Shown piece by piece: positions 15,086 through 23,433 of a stretch of 34,131 nt of DNA. This DNA is from Collinsella sp. Lineage in GTDB: Bacteria > Actinomycetota > Coriobacteriia > Coriobacteriales > Coriobacteriaceae. The position numbers and the translations under genes are program-made. The DNA lies in contig JAUMOL010000033.1 in NCBI GenBank assembly GCA_031295385.1, forward strand, positions 1 to 34,131, given 5' to 3'. The notes under the pieces are model-generated. The model was given only the letters and a program-made list of their open reading frames with translations, was not told the origin of the DNA and did no database searches. How positions within the stretch are numbered: position 1 is the stretch's first letter; each line of letters opens with the position of its first letter.

Positions 15086-16177
15086 GTGAATACTTCTGTC
15101 GCCAAGAAGGCCGGCCAGGCGGTGCGCCTGCTCATGATGGTGCTCACGGCAGTTCTCATCTTCTTCTTCATCAATGTTATGCTACTCGTCTCCGATATCC
15201 AGGGCACGGCGCGTGTGGTCAACTACGCCGGTCTGGTGCGCGGTACCACGCAGCGAATCGTTAAGCTCGAGGATGCGGGCCAGCCTCAAGATGACCTGCT
15301 CAAAGCCGTGGATTCATACATCAACGGTTTGCGTTACGGAAGTGACGACCTCAACCTCGTCCGTCTCGACGACGATGAGTATCAGGCAAAAATGACCGAG
15401 CTTGCAAATTATTTTGATGAGCTTTGCACCGAGATCATCCGCGTGCGCGAAGTCGGCTATGAGAACACCGACATCATCTCCATGAGCGAGGAGTTCTTTG
15501 GCATTTGCGACGATGCTACGCGACTCGCAGAGGACTACTCTCAGGAGAAGGCGTCGGCGCTCAACTATCTCGAGGGCCTGGTGATCATCGACATCATGGG
15601 CTTGGTGGCGACCTTTGCGGTCGAACTTGTTCGCGCGGTGCGAACTGCCGCGCTCAATCGCAAACTGCAGAGCAAAGTCTATCTCGACGAAGCCACAGGA
15701 CTGCCCAACAAGAACAAGTGCGAGGAGGTCTTGGGGCAGGAGCAGCCTGTCTCCGCGGAGGCGCCCGTTGCGGTGTGCGTCTTCGACCTTAACAATCTGC
15801 ATATGGTCAATAACAACTTCGGCCACGAGAAGGGCGACGAATACATCCGCTCTTTTGCCCAGCAACTGGGAAGTGTGGCGTCGGCGACGTGCTTTGTGGG
15901 TCGCGACGGCGGCGATGAGTTTATCGCGGTACTGCGGGATGCCAACCGAGCCACTGTGGAATCTTGTCTCGCTCGGATTCGCGCGAACGTGGACGAGTAT
16001 TCCGAAGTCCACCCCAATATGCCCATCAGCTACGCGGTGGGCTATACGCTTTCCAGCGATTTTGACGAGCCGCCTACCATGCGCGAACTCTTTTCCCGGG
16101 CCGACAAGAACATGTACGTCGATAAGAACCGCGTAAAGGCAGCCGAGACGGCCGTGCCGCAACGCGAGAAACGGTAA
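15086..16177 (+). CDS. Membrane-bound GGDEF protein, probable diguanylate cyclase
   Basis: A 363-residue signalling protein. Membrane helices at residues about 14-36 and 163-183 frame an outside sensor region that contains VVNYAGLVRGTTQRIVKLE (44-62), similar to the PilJ/NarX-type sensor helix. The GGDEF domain starts at DEATGLPNKNK (201) and keeps FDLNNLHMVNNNFGHEKGD (233-251) and an exact GGDEF (275-279), so it should make cyclic di-GMP. No RxxD inhibitory site was seen before GGDEF. The start is GTG at 15086 with GGGGAG 7 nt upstream. The gene faces the pilus operon end to end; cyclic di-GMP control of the pilus is conceivable but unsupported. Confidence 0.9.
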   Translation: MNTSVAKKAGQAVRLLMMVLTAVLIFFFINVMLLVSDIQGTARVVNYAGLVRGTTQRIVKLEDAGQPQDDLLKAVDSYINGLRYGSDDLNLVRLDDDEYQAKMTELANYFDELCTEIIRVREVGYENTDIISMSEEFFGICDDATRLAEDYSQEKASALNYLEGLVIIDIMGLVATFAVELVRAVRTAALNRKLQSKVYLDEATGLPNKNKCEEVLGQEQPVSAEAPVAVCVFDLNNLHMVNNNFGHEKGDEYIRSFAQQLGSVASATCFVGRDGGDEFIAVLRDANRATVESCLARIRANVDEYSEVHPNMPISYAVGYTLSSDFDEPPTMRELFSRADKNMYVDKNRVKAAETAVPQREKR

Positions 16178-16191
16178 ACCCGTAGCAAAGG

Positions 16192-16320
16192 GTAGCTAAT
16201 TTGGGACGGGGCTCGGTCAAGCTAACGGAACGCCGTAGCTAAAAATCCCCATCCCGGAAAAATCATTGCGCAGGTAGGACGGCAAAGGTAGCTAGAAAAG
16301 CCCCATCCTAAATGAGCTAC
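16192..16320. repeat. Imperfect inverted-repeat element between GGDEF and sortase genes
   Basis: Arms 16192-16213 (starting GTAGCTAATTTGGGACGGGG) and 16299-16320 pair at 19 of 22 positions. The right half, 16264-16320, is a 57-bp sequence found again at 22322-22378 with 51 identities. The element contains the TAG stop codon of the sortase gene and probably ends transcription from both sides. Confidence 0.8.
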
Positions 16321-17051
16321 AAGATTTCGGCTAGGAGCGCTCGGCGCCCATTTGTTTTATCACTGCAGGTAGAAAGCGCGATAATGCGTGCATCGAGGCC
16401 AGCGCCGTCCATGTTCGCATGCACCGCCGTCTGCGAGATATGCGCGAGCAGCGTCTGCATTGAGGCCTGGTCCAGGTTTCCCGGCCCAAAGATAATGTCA
16501 TCACTCGCAGCAAACGAGCACACGGCAACAATGCGCAGGCGGAACGCCCCATCCTTTGTGTAGAGCGTGCCCGTGCGGTGCAGGTCAAAGAAGCCCCTGT
16601 CTAAAAACCGATCGACATCGCCAAACATCGCGCCGTTATCCATGTGGTGCGCATAGAGCAGATTGTAGGAATCGGTCATCGCGCGACTGTTGCGCGTATC
16701 CAAAAACACCGCTCCCGAAACCGCGGACTCCCCCAACACGTTTTTGTTGAGGTATTCCTGGTTATCTTTTCCCTGAACAAAGGGATAGTCGATGTTGGTG
16801 CCATCGATGGTAACCCATCCGACCACGTCGGGATTTTTGGCCATCAGTTCCTGCAGGCGTGCGCAATCGTTGGCCCCGGTGGGTTTGTAGTGCAGCAGCT
16901 CATCGCTGATGAACCCACCGTTCATAACGTTGTTTGTGTCCCACAGCGAATAGCCCCCGTACAGCAGCATGAGCAGCACGAGAAAGCCGGCAAACCACGT
17001 AAGCACGCGGTCGCCGGCTCTCGCCAGCCGAGCCATGCGTTTAAGCTCCAT
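16317..17051 (-). CDS. srtB: Class B sortase, probable pilus polymerase
   Basis: A 244-residue membrane-anchored transpeptidase: one N-terminal membrane helix (about 17-37), then a sortase fold. The catalytic residues are visible: LLYAHHMDNGAMF with His135, ALSTCSD with Cys229, and Arg236/237 in NGRR. The spacing and the YAHHM and STC contexts fit class B sortases. Although many SrtB enzymes anchor haem proteins with NPQTN signals, a class B enzyme polymerises the Streptococcus pyogenes pilus and uses a VPTG-type signal, which is what the neighbouring pilin and adhesin carry. The gene starts 20 bp after the pilin stop, with GAGGA upstream, and is the last gene of the operon. Its stop lies inside a repeat. 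Confidence 0.93.
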   Translation of the reverse strand: MELKRMARLARAGDRVLTWFAGFLVLLMLLYGGYSLWDTNNVMNGGFISDELLHYKPTGANDCARLQELMAKNPDVVGWVTIDGTNIDYPFVQGKDNQEYLNKNVLGESAVSGAVFLDTRNSRAMTDSYNLLYAHHMDNGAMFGDVDRFLDRGFFDLHRTGTLYTKDGAFRLRIVAVCSFAASDDIIFGPGNLDQASMQTLLAHISQTAVHANMDGAGLDARIIALSTCSDKTNGRRALLAEIL

Positions 17052-17071
17052 CGGCTGTAATCCTCGCTGTT

Positions 17072-18163
17072 TTAATGGCGGTTACGACGAGGACGGAAGA
17101 AGACCACGCCCATCACGGCAGCAAACGCGACGATTGCCGCATAGGGAACGACCGTCCGAATAACATCGGTGGGAACGGTAGCCTCTTTGGTGTTGGTAAA
17201 GGTCACCGTGGTGTCAGAAGTACCGATACCCTTCTCGGCAATAGAGTTACCTTCTGTCGAACTGGTGTCATCACCAATCTTGTACGACGTCTTATAACCT
17301 TCGCTATGATAATCCGCCTCAGTTACGGCGAATTTATCCTCCGATGAGAGACCGTAAAAGATGACGGATTCTCCGTTCTTAAGGCTCACGCTAATCGCAG
17401 TTCCCGACGCGGCCTTAACTTCGTTCGGGGTAGTAGTCCCGTCTTTCACAGTGGCGTACTTATAAGTCTCCCCGTCAGCGCCTTTAATCGTGACGGTAAA
17501 GTCAAAGTCCTTATTCTTGTCACCCTGGTTGCCGGCAACGACCTTTTTGATGGTCAACTTTTGGGTGACATATTTGTTCTCAAAGCCTGAGGTCTTGTCG
17601 CCCGATCCCGCCGCTGTGCTAAGAGTGCAGCCCTTAGCAACTAAGCCTGAGTCGCCATTTTCTACGTAAACATCCAGGAACAGCTCCTTATACTCAACGT
17701 CGTTGAGGCCATCCAGCTCTGGCGGCGTCTGCGTAATTTTGTATCGATAGATGCCCGGAGCCGCGAACTTTGAGGTATCAAGGCTGACGCTCACTGGGGC
17801 GGTTATTGTCTTAGTAACGCCGTCGGTATTATCTTCGCTAGAAAGACCTTTGGCAGAATAATTTACGGAAGACGGCGAAAGCGAAACGGCCCCTTCCACT
17901 CCAGCAGTAACGGGCATACCCGTGTTCGTAAGCTCGCTCGTCTCCGCCGGCGAGATCGAATACTTAAACTGCGCATTCGGCTCCACAGCATCCTTGTTCA
18001 TGGTAAGCGTCGAGGTGATCGTAACCTTGTTGCCAGTTACCGGCAGATGCGGAGTAGTAGATCCCCCCTCCGCCCACGCGGGCGTGACAACTCCCACCAA
18101 AGCCAGCAGCATCGTGGCAGCCACAACTGCAAACGCCGCCAGTCGCCTCTTTCCAGTTTTCAT
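17072..18163 (-). CDS. Major pilin subunit, FctA/Spy0128-like
   Basis: A 363-residue secreted, wall-linked protein. Signal peptide: residues 1-31 (MKTGKRRLAAF... to AWA). An FctA-like beta domain spans about 45-198 (FKYSISPAE, GIYRYKITQ, LFLDVYVENG), and a second pilin domain spans about 200-325 with the isopeptide-forming set Lys207 (LTIKKVVAG), Glu282 (AVTEADY) and Asn324 (TFTNTKE). The C-terminus has VPTDV (330-334), a hydrophobic helix and FRPRRNRH, a sorting signal that is not LPXTG. The start at 18163 has AGGAAGGA 7 nt upstream. An LPVTG at 40-44 is next to the signal peptide and is probably chance. It lies between the signal-peptidase-like and sortase genes. Confidence 0.9.
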   Translation of the reverse strand: MKTGKRRLAAFAVVAATMLLALVGVVTPAWAEGGSTTPHLPVTGNKVTITSTLTMNKDAVEPNAQFKYSISPAETSELTNTGMPVTAGVEGAVSLSPSSVNYSAKGLSSEDNTDGVTKTITAPVSVSLDTSKFAAPGIYRYKITQTPPELDGLNDVEYKELFLDVYVENGDSGLVAKGCTLSTAAGSGDKTSGFENKYVTQKLTIKKVVAGNQGDKNKDFDFTVTIKGADGETYKYATVKDGTTTPNEVKAASGTAISVSLKNGESVIFYGLSSEDKFAVTEADYHSEGYKTSYKIGDDTSSTEGNSIAEKGIGTSDTTVTFTNTKEATVPTDVIRTVVPYAAIVAFAAVMGVVFFRPRRNRH

Positions 18164-18214
18164 GTTGTATCCTTCCTCTCGGGCACATGCCCTTAATAAA
18201 ACCAATCTCCGTGC

Positions 18215-18847
18215 CTACAGGTTCGACCTGCGCAGCACGCTGATCACGCTGCCTTTGATCTGCGAACGGGCAATCGGCCCATACAGGCGGCTGTCATGCC
18301 CACCCTCGCGCAGATCGGCCAGCACAAAGAACTCATCCGCTGCCAGGTGTACGGGATAGTCCACAGCAGACTCGTAGCGCGGCGTCGGCGTGGTGATATC
18401 GCTTTCCACCACAACAGCCCCGTTAACCATGAGCTCGCCCGACTCGGTAATCGTGACCTCATCACCGGGGCGGGCAACCACGCGACCCAGGCGCTCTTCG
18501 CCATCCGCGGTGTATACCACCACGTCACCCTCGTTGAAGCCCTGGCTGAGCCTCCAGTAGAGCATGACGTCACCCGAACAGATACGCGGGGCCATCTCGC
18601 CGGTCGTGACCGCACCCACGCCCAGGACCACGCCAAAGAGCAGCCAGAGCGTCACGACAAAAAATGCCAGGCGCGCCAGAAAGCCCACGATATCTCGCCG
18701 GTCGTCTGCTTCCCTTAGATCTGGCGCCGCGTGTGCGCCTATCTTCGCGCTCGACACGATCGGGCACCCCGCGCCACAGGACCTCCCCCGCGGAGCGGCA
18801 GGTGTGGGCGCCCCGCCACCAGCATTGCTGGCGCCATGTCTTCTCAT
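18215..18847 (-). CDS. SipA-like, catalytically dead signal-peptidase homologue for pilus assembly
   Basis: A 210-residue membrane protein of the S26 signal peptidase fold. About 50 polar residues precede one membrane helix (54-80). The box that normally reads SGSMEP is TGEMAPRICSGD, with Glu84 in place of the nucleophilic Ser. The box that normally holds KR-V-x-G-x-PGD is LGRVVARPGDEV, with Gly121 in place of the Lys base. The last box is kept (GHDSRLYGPI). So the dyad is gone while the fold remains, as reported for SipA/LepA of streptococcal FCT pilus loci, which is needed for polymerisation and not for cleavage. The ATG at 18847 overlaps the adhesin stop (ATGA), and the pilin gene follows after about 50 bp. 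Confidence 0.88.
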   Translation of the reverse strand: MRRHGASNAGGGAPTPAAPRGRSCGAGCPIVSSAKIGAHAAPDLREADDRRDIVGFLARLAFFVVTLWLLFGVVLGVGAVTTGEMAPRICSGDVMLYWRLSQGFNEGDVVVYTADGEERLGRVVARPGDEVTITESGELMVNGAVVVESDITTPTPRYESAVDYPVHLAADEFFVLADLREGGHDSRLYGPIARSQIKGSVISVLRRSNL

Positions 18848-21800
18848 AGGCGCCCGCCCCTCCTGGAGCCGCGATGTAAACGCAGCGCAACCATGCCCGT
18901 GACCAGCAGCACGCCGGCGGCCAAAATCGCCAGGGCATAGATGGGATTGCGCGTGATACCCGTAGGCACTGCGGCCTGTCGGGAATTGGTGGCCTTAGCT
19001 TCAACGGCAACGGTCACACGCGGACCGTTGAGCGTGCCGCTCGCACCCGTAAGCTCAGCGTGATAGCCCAACGAAGAGTAATCGTCTTCGCTCACGGTAT
19101 AGGTCGCGTTGTAATCAAGCGTTTTAATCGAAACGGTCAGGTCGTCCTTAACGGCAAACGGCACGATCGCCCTGCCCTGGCCATCGGCCGTAAAGGCCGT
19201 CTTGTTTTCCACGGTTTCGGCCTGATCATTCGGTCGCGCCACGAGCGTATGGCTGCCCTGGGCAGGCGCATCCGAATACTCGATGGCGTAGGTCTGACCA
19301 GCCTTGAGACCCGTAAAGGTCACCGTCATCTTAAAGTAGGCACGCTTGTCGCCCATATTGCCCGTAACGCTCTTGGAAACCTTGAGCGTGTAGGTGCGCG
19401 GGGTGAATCGTGCGTATACGCATCCCGTATGGCGGTCCTTCACGTTGTACGTATAGGTGGGTGAAGACGACAGCAGCTCCGGGGCGTCTGGATTCGATAG
19501 GTCATACCAGCCCTCAAAGTGATAGCCCTCCTTGGGAGCGGCCACCGCCTCCACAAACGTGCCGTCATCCACAAAGTAGGCAACGCCCGATTTTTCGTAC
19601 GCGTCGGCGTCCTTGCCCGAGCCATCCCCGGCATCGATAGAGCCCTTTGCCCCCTTAAGCTTGGAGCTGACCGTGCCGCCCGTCGTTACGTTGCTCCACG
19701 TGCCATCGGCATTTTTAAGCTGGGCAACAAAGGCCTGACGATACTTCCATTGCGCCACAAATGTCGCGCCCTGACTCTCAGGGATGTTTTCGACCGTTAC
19801 CGTATCGCCCGCAGCGCCGGTATCAGGATTGACCTTCTTGCCCCTAATGGTAAGAGTGCCGGAATCCGTGGTGCCCTCGGGTGCCGTATGGGTCACGGTG
19901 TGCTCCGCGCTAAAACAAACGGCTTTTCCCGAGCCCGCGTACTCCCAGCCCATAAACTTCCAGCCGTCGTTTTGTCCTTCGGCGGCATGGGAGGTATAGC
20001 TCGCTCCAGCGCCAGAAAGCTGCACGAAATCGCCCGTGGACTCATTGGACGGATCATAGTGATACGCTTTGCCGCCGTTCACATCGTATTGAACGCCTGC
20101 CTTGGAAAACACGAGGTGCACTTTATAGTGCTTTGTGACCTTGTCGACCCTAAAGTGATAGGTGCCATCGTTCAATTCGGTCCAGTGCGCCGCATCGTTC
20201 GCGGAATAGAACTCGCCGTTGACAAAAGCACCGATAAAGACTGCCCCGTCATCGCGCTTGGCATCGACCATAAAGTAGGAGTTCTTTTCCTGTTTACCTA
20301 CGTAGTTTTTGGCATAGGTAAAGTCGGCGGTCTTGGTATCGGAGTTATAAAAATACGTTCCGCTTCCGTTGGGCGTCGTGTACGTCTCTATGCGATAGAA
20401 CTCCCTAAACGAGATATTGTCGAGGAAGTTGCCGGTCGAATTGCTCCCGTTGGCCGTGTTGTAGGCCACAAAAGCAAAGACGCTCTGGTTTTGGCCATCC
20501 GGAATGGTGTAGGTATAGTCGTAGTCGACCTTTTTATTGTACTCGAGCGCGTTGGAACCGTAGGAAGCCCACGCGTCGTTTTCGGACGCCATGATCCACA
20601 CGCACCATTTTTCGGTATGTTCCGCATCGGCCGTCCATGAGAACGCGCTTCCGCTAGACGCACTGGCAAATCCACCCACTTTGTCAAATTTGGTCGAATA
20701 CAGGATGATCTTTTTGCTGCAGCCCGATTGGGAAAAATTGGCCACATCCAAGCCGACATAGTTATCGACGCTTATTTGAATCCATTGAATAATTTGCTGG
20801 TACTGATCGAGTGCTTTTTGATTGTCCTTGTACGGCTCGTTTTCTTGTCGCGGACCGATGATAAGGGCCATGGCGTCTCGACCCGAGCGGCCGCGGTGGT
20901 CGAGCCCCCACTCGTACTGTTTTCCCGGCTCGGTCGTCACATATTGGTAGAGCGAACTCGCCTCGTGTGCGTTGAGCTCGGCTGCATAGTCACCATCGGA
21001 GGGCGTAAACGTAACAGAATGCCCAGCTGGGTCGATATAGTAGTCGTTCTGGGCAACGATCTCGATACGATGGTCTGTCTCGGTCGTACGCCAATGGGGC
21101 GAGCACAGCGTAAACTTGCTGGTGCTCTTGTTCCCTAGATGTATATCGTCTTCAAAACTGCCGTTAGCAATGTTCGTATTCTCGTTCTTAAGATTCGAGG
21201 TCGAGAACGCATAGCGCGTAAGCGTTGTCATGGTCTCGGACGAGTTTTCCTGATACACCTTGGCAAAGTCGCTATAGATGTCACGCGTGCCCTGCTTTTC
21301 CACGTGAACGTCGTTGACCAGATTGCCAAACCACTCCCGGTATTGTTCGTTCGCCCCCGTAAGATTTGAATCGTAGCAAGTCAGTGCAAGCATCGTCTTT
21401 TCGGACGCTGCGGTATAGTCAGCCTGATAGGCAAACTCATCGTCTTGTTCGGGAAACGCTCGATAATAGTGTGTACTGTTGGTGCCAAAGGAGAACCAGC
21501 CCTGTCCGTTAGAGCTTACGAGCCACACAGAAAGCGCAATGCGACCGTCGCTCTGCTCAAACGAGAAGTGGGATCCGTCGGCGCTGCTACCAGCAAAGCC
21601 GCCATTTGCAGCAAAGAGATCGCTGTAAACGGTGTACTGCTCAACGGTATTTCCCTGGGGCATCTTACCCTGCGCCTTAAGCCAAGTCCGCAGCTGCATG
21701 AGCTGGTCTTGGCCTGCGCTGTTAACCGACAGATTCTCCTGTTGAGGACCCATCGTGAGCATCAGCACGTCGTGTTCGGTTGCGGCGCGATGGTTGAGGC

Positions 21801-22180
21801 CCCACTCGTACGTGGAGCCGCTCTGGGTGGAAAAGGTGGTGTAGGTTGATCCGGGTTCAAAATAATAACTGGTACCCTGTGGCCTCAAATTCCATGCAAG
21901 CGCAAAATGATTACCGTTAGCTTCTTTGGTGTTCGTTTGGGGCTTGAGGAGCTGCGTAGGAAGCTCGACGCCCGTCATTTCACCGATTCTCTTGGCCGGA
22001 GAGGTCGTCGACCAACCAGTAGCTGGGCTAAGAAAGTTTGGGTTCGTTATAAGGTTGCCATCGTCACCGTACGCACGCGAGGGCACCCCCCCCCCCGACC
22101 ATAACGAACGCGCATAAGACCGCTGCCAACATCGCAAAGCTGCGGCGCATCGACGCTATATGACCGAAAGGACCCTGCAT
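18844..22180 (-). CDS. Large pilus adhesin, out of frame at a poly-G tract (phase-variable candidate)
   Basis: A wall-anchored protein of about 1,100 residues, probably the pilus tip or ancillary adhesin (Cpa position). A signal peptide MRRSFAMLAAVLCAFVMV begins at 22150 (or an in-frame ATG at 22180 behind a G-rich site). An 11-G run (22096-22086) follows; as sequenced the frame ends at a TGA (22064). With 10 or 13 Gs it would run through GGGVPSRA-YGDD into the body. The body has two copies of an adhesin domain (NLITNPNF... and NIANGSFEDD..., each with YEWGL[ND]HR and GP[QR]QEN), a Listeria/Bacteroides InlB-type repeat (GYHFEGWYD...VYARF), and a terminal isopeptide pilin domain ending QAAVPTGITR, helix and basic tail. 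GC is lower than in neighbouring genes. First gene of the pilus operon. Confidence 0.85.
22086..22096 (-). repeat. Homopolymeric G11 tract (slippage site)
   Basis: Eleven consecutive G on the minus strand, inside the signal-peptide coding part of the adhesin. Length 11 gives a 38-codon truncated product (28 codons if ATG 22150 is used); lengths 10 or 13 restore the full frame. A second run of seven G (22195-22189) lies at the ribosome-binding position of the ATG at 22180. Confidence 0.9.
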
Positions 22181-22250
22181 GGGCGCATCCCCCCCAGCCG
22201 CAGCCCGAGCTTTCGCGCAAGCTACACAAGTAGTACGTTTGAGTTTTTTG

Positions 22251-22279
22251 ATTTTACAACCAGCCCAGGGCAAAAGCAA
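22251..22279 (-). promoter_or_regulatory. Probable promoter of the pilus operon
   Basis: On the minus strand TTGCTT (22279-22274), a 17-bp spacer and TAAAAT (22256-22251). Transcription would start near 22244, giving a leader of about 65 nt to the ATG at 22180. The surrounding 100 bp are AT-rich compared with the rest. Confidence 0.6.
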
Positions 22280-22321
22280 AATCATGCGTAACCGATTTGC
22301 AGTCATTTTTCGAATTTTTCG

Positions 22322-22378
22322 CATTGCGCAGGTAGGACGCCAAAAGTGGCTAAAAAGGCCCCGTCCTAAATGAGCTAC
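22322..22378. repeat. 57-bp repeat, second copy, at the LysR stop codon
   Basis: 51 of 57 bases match 16264-16320. As there, the TAG stop codon of the minus-strand gene (22375-22377) is part of the repeat (GTAGCTC on that strand). The left arm found at the first site is not evident here. Confidence 0.85.
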
Positions 22379-23253
22379 TTGAGGAGTTGGGCCATGGCGT
22401 TGACGAATTTTTGGACTTGGAGGGTTGGCTCGAGCGGATAGTGCAAAAAGACCGGCACCTCTCGCCCGCACAGGAACGGTACGCCCACAAAGGCCGGGTG
22501 CACGCCCGACCATGCGCCGCAGGTAAGCACCGCGTCGCCCTTTTCCTCGGCTTCGTTAAAGAGCGCAAAGTCGAAGCTATCCACATCGATCACGTCCACG
22601 CCGCCGTCGGCCAAAAGGTCGATGCGTAGGCTGTCCATAGCGTCGTTGCCGTGGCGCAGTACGCGCAGACGCATACCCTCCAAGTCGGCGACCGTAATGC
22701 GATTCTTGCGCGTCAACGGACTCGTGCGCGGCAGGTCGATATAAAACGGCACGTTGACAATGCGGAGCTTTTGGCAGGCATCACCCCAGCGTGGGGTAGA
22801 AAAACTCGACTGCACCACATCGACCTCGCGGCCCAAGCTGCGCATGACGGTCTCGCGCTCATCGTAGAGGTCGCTTACCGGCACGATCTCAAAGCGCAGC
22901 GACGGTTCCAGATCGTGAATGCCCGACCACATCGACAGCGTTTGGCGCCCCGGGCACATCATCGACACGCCCAGGCGCACGGCACCGCCATCGCCCGCGG
23001 CGCGTCGGGCACGGCGCAGCGCGTCCTCGGACTGCCGCATAATCGAGCGCGCGTCGTCCACCAGCAGAGCGCCTGCCGGCGTCACCTTAACACCCGAATG
23101 CGAGCGCTCGAACAGCGTGATGCCAAACTCGGCCTCGAAGCCCGACACCTGCTTGACGAGCGCCGGGGTCGAAACGCGCAATTTTGCCGCCGCACGCGAG
23201 AAGCTTCCCAGCTCCGCAGCGGCCGATATGGCCTCAAGTCGTCGATCGTACAC
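22375..23253 (-). CDS. LysR-family transcriptional regulator
   Basis: A 292-residue regulator. Residues 1-60 are the helix-turn-helix (LEAISAAAELGSFSRAAAKL, then STPALVKQVSGFEAEFGITL and FERSHSGVKVTPAG), followed by a linker helix and a periplasmic-binding-like effector domain from about residue 90. LysR proteins usually activate a divergent operon when they bind its substrate. This gene is divergent from the SDR-transporter-oxidoreductase operon across 233 bp containing inverted repeats, so those genes are the likely targets. The start at 23253 is the family start (MYDRRLEAISA). The stop codon lies within a 57-bp repeat shared with the sortase gene. Confidence 0.93.
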   Translation of the reverse strand: MYDRRLEAISAAAELGSFSRAAAKLRVSTPALVKQVSGFEAEFGITLFERSHSGVKVTPAGALLVDDARSIMRQSEDALRRARRAAGDGGAVRLGVSMMCPGRQTLSMWSGIHDLEPSLRFEIVPVSDLYDERETVMRSLGREVDVVQSSFSTPRWGDACQKLRIVNVPFYIDLPRTSPLTRKNRITVADLEGMRLRVLRHGNDAMDSLRIDLLADGGVDVIDVDSFDFALFNEAEEKGDAVLTCGAWSGVHPAFVGVPFLCGREVPVFLHYPLEPTLQVQKFVNAMAQLLK

Positions 23254-23302
23254 GTCAATCTCCTGTTTTCGCGCCCGTGGCCAGATGGCGCCACAGGGGG
23301 TT

Positions 23303-23430
23303 GTTTTCGCAGGTCACGCGCTCAGTTAAGCATAAACTGCATTGCACAGTGTAAACCTACGGTTAACGCCATTCTAACAAATATGCAATTCACCTGCGCA
23401 AATGCAAAGCATACGATAACCTGCGAAAAC
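23303..23430. promoter_or_regulatory. LysR-SDR regulatory region with spaced inverted repeats
   Basis: GTTTTCGCAGGT (23303-23314) and ACCTGCGAAAAC (23419-23430) are a perfect 12-bp inverted pair 104 bp apart; a related ACCTGCGCAAA lies at about 23391. Between them GTAAACC-TAC-GGTTAAC (near 23352-23368) is a near-palindrome. These are candidate LysR sites of the looping or two-site kind. No convincing promoter hexamers were identified. Confidence 0.45.
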
Positions 23431-23433
23431 CAC

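Noticed and set aside
18032..18046. LPVTG motif near the N-terminus of the pilin as a sorting signal
   Set aside because: It lies at residues 40-44, just after the signal peptide, with no hydrophobic segment or basic tail following. Sorting signals act at the C-terminus, where VPTDV is present.
18215..18847. Functional type I signal peptidase
   Set aside because: Neither the nucleophilic Ser nor the Lys (or the His of ER-type enzymes) is present at the expected places.
18844..22137. Adhesin as a protein starting at the in-frame ATG at 22137
   Set aside because: That start lies inside the signal-peptide coding sequence in another frame, has no ribosome site and would give a protein without export signal; the poly-G frameshift explains the arrangement better.
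18844..22180. Adhesin as a decayed pseudogene
   Set aside because: The only interruption is at the homopolymer; the remaining 1,000 codons are open, end in an intact sorting signal and overlap the next start codon.
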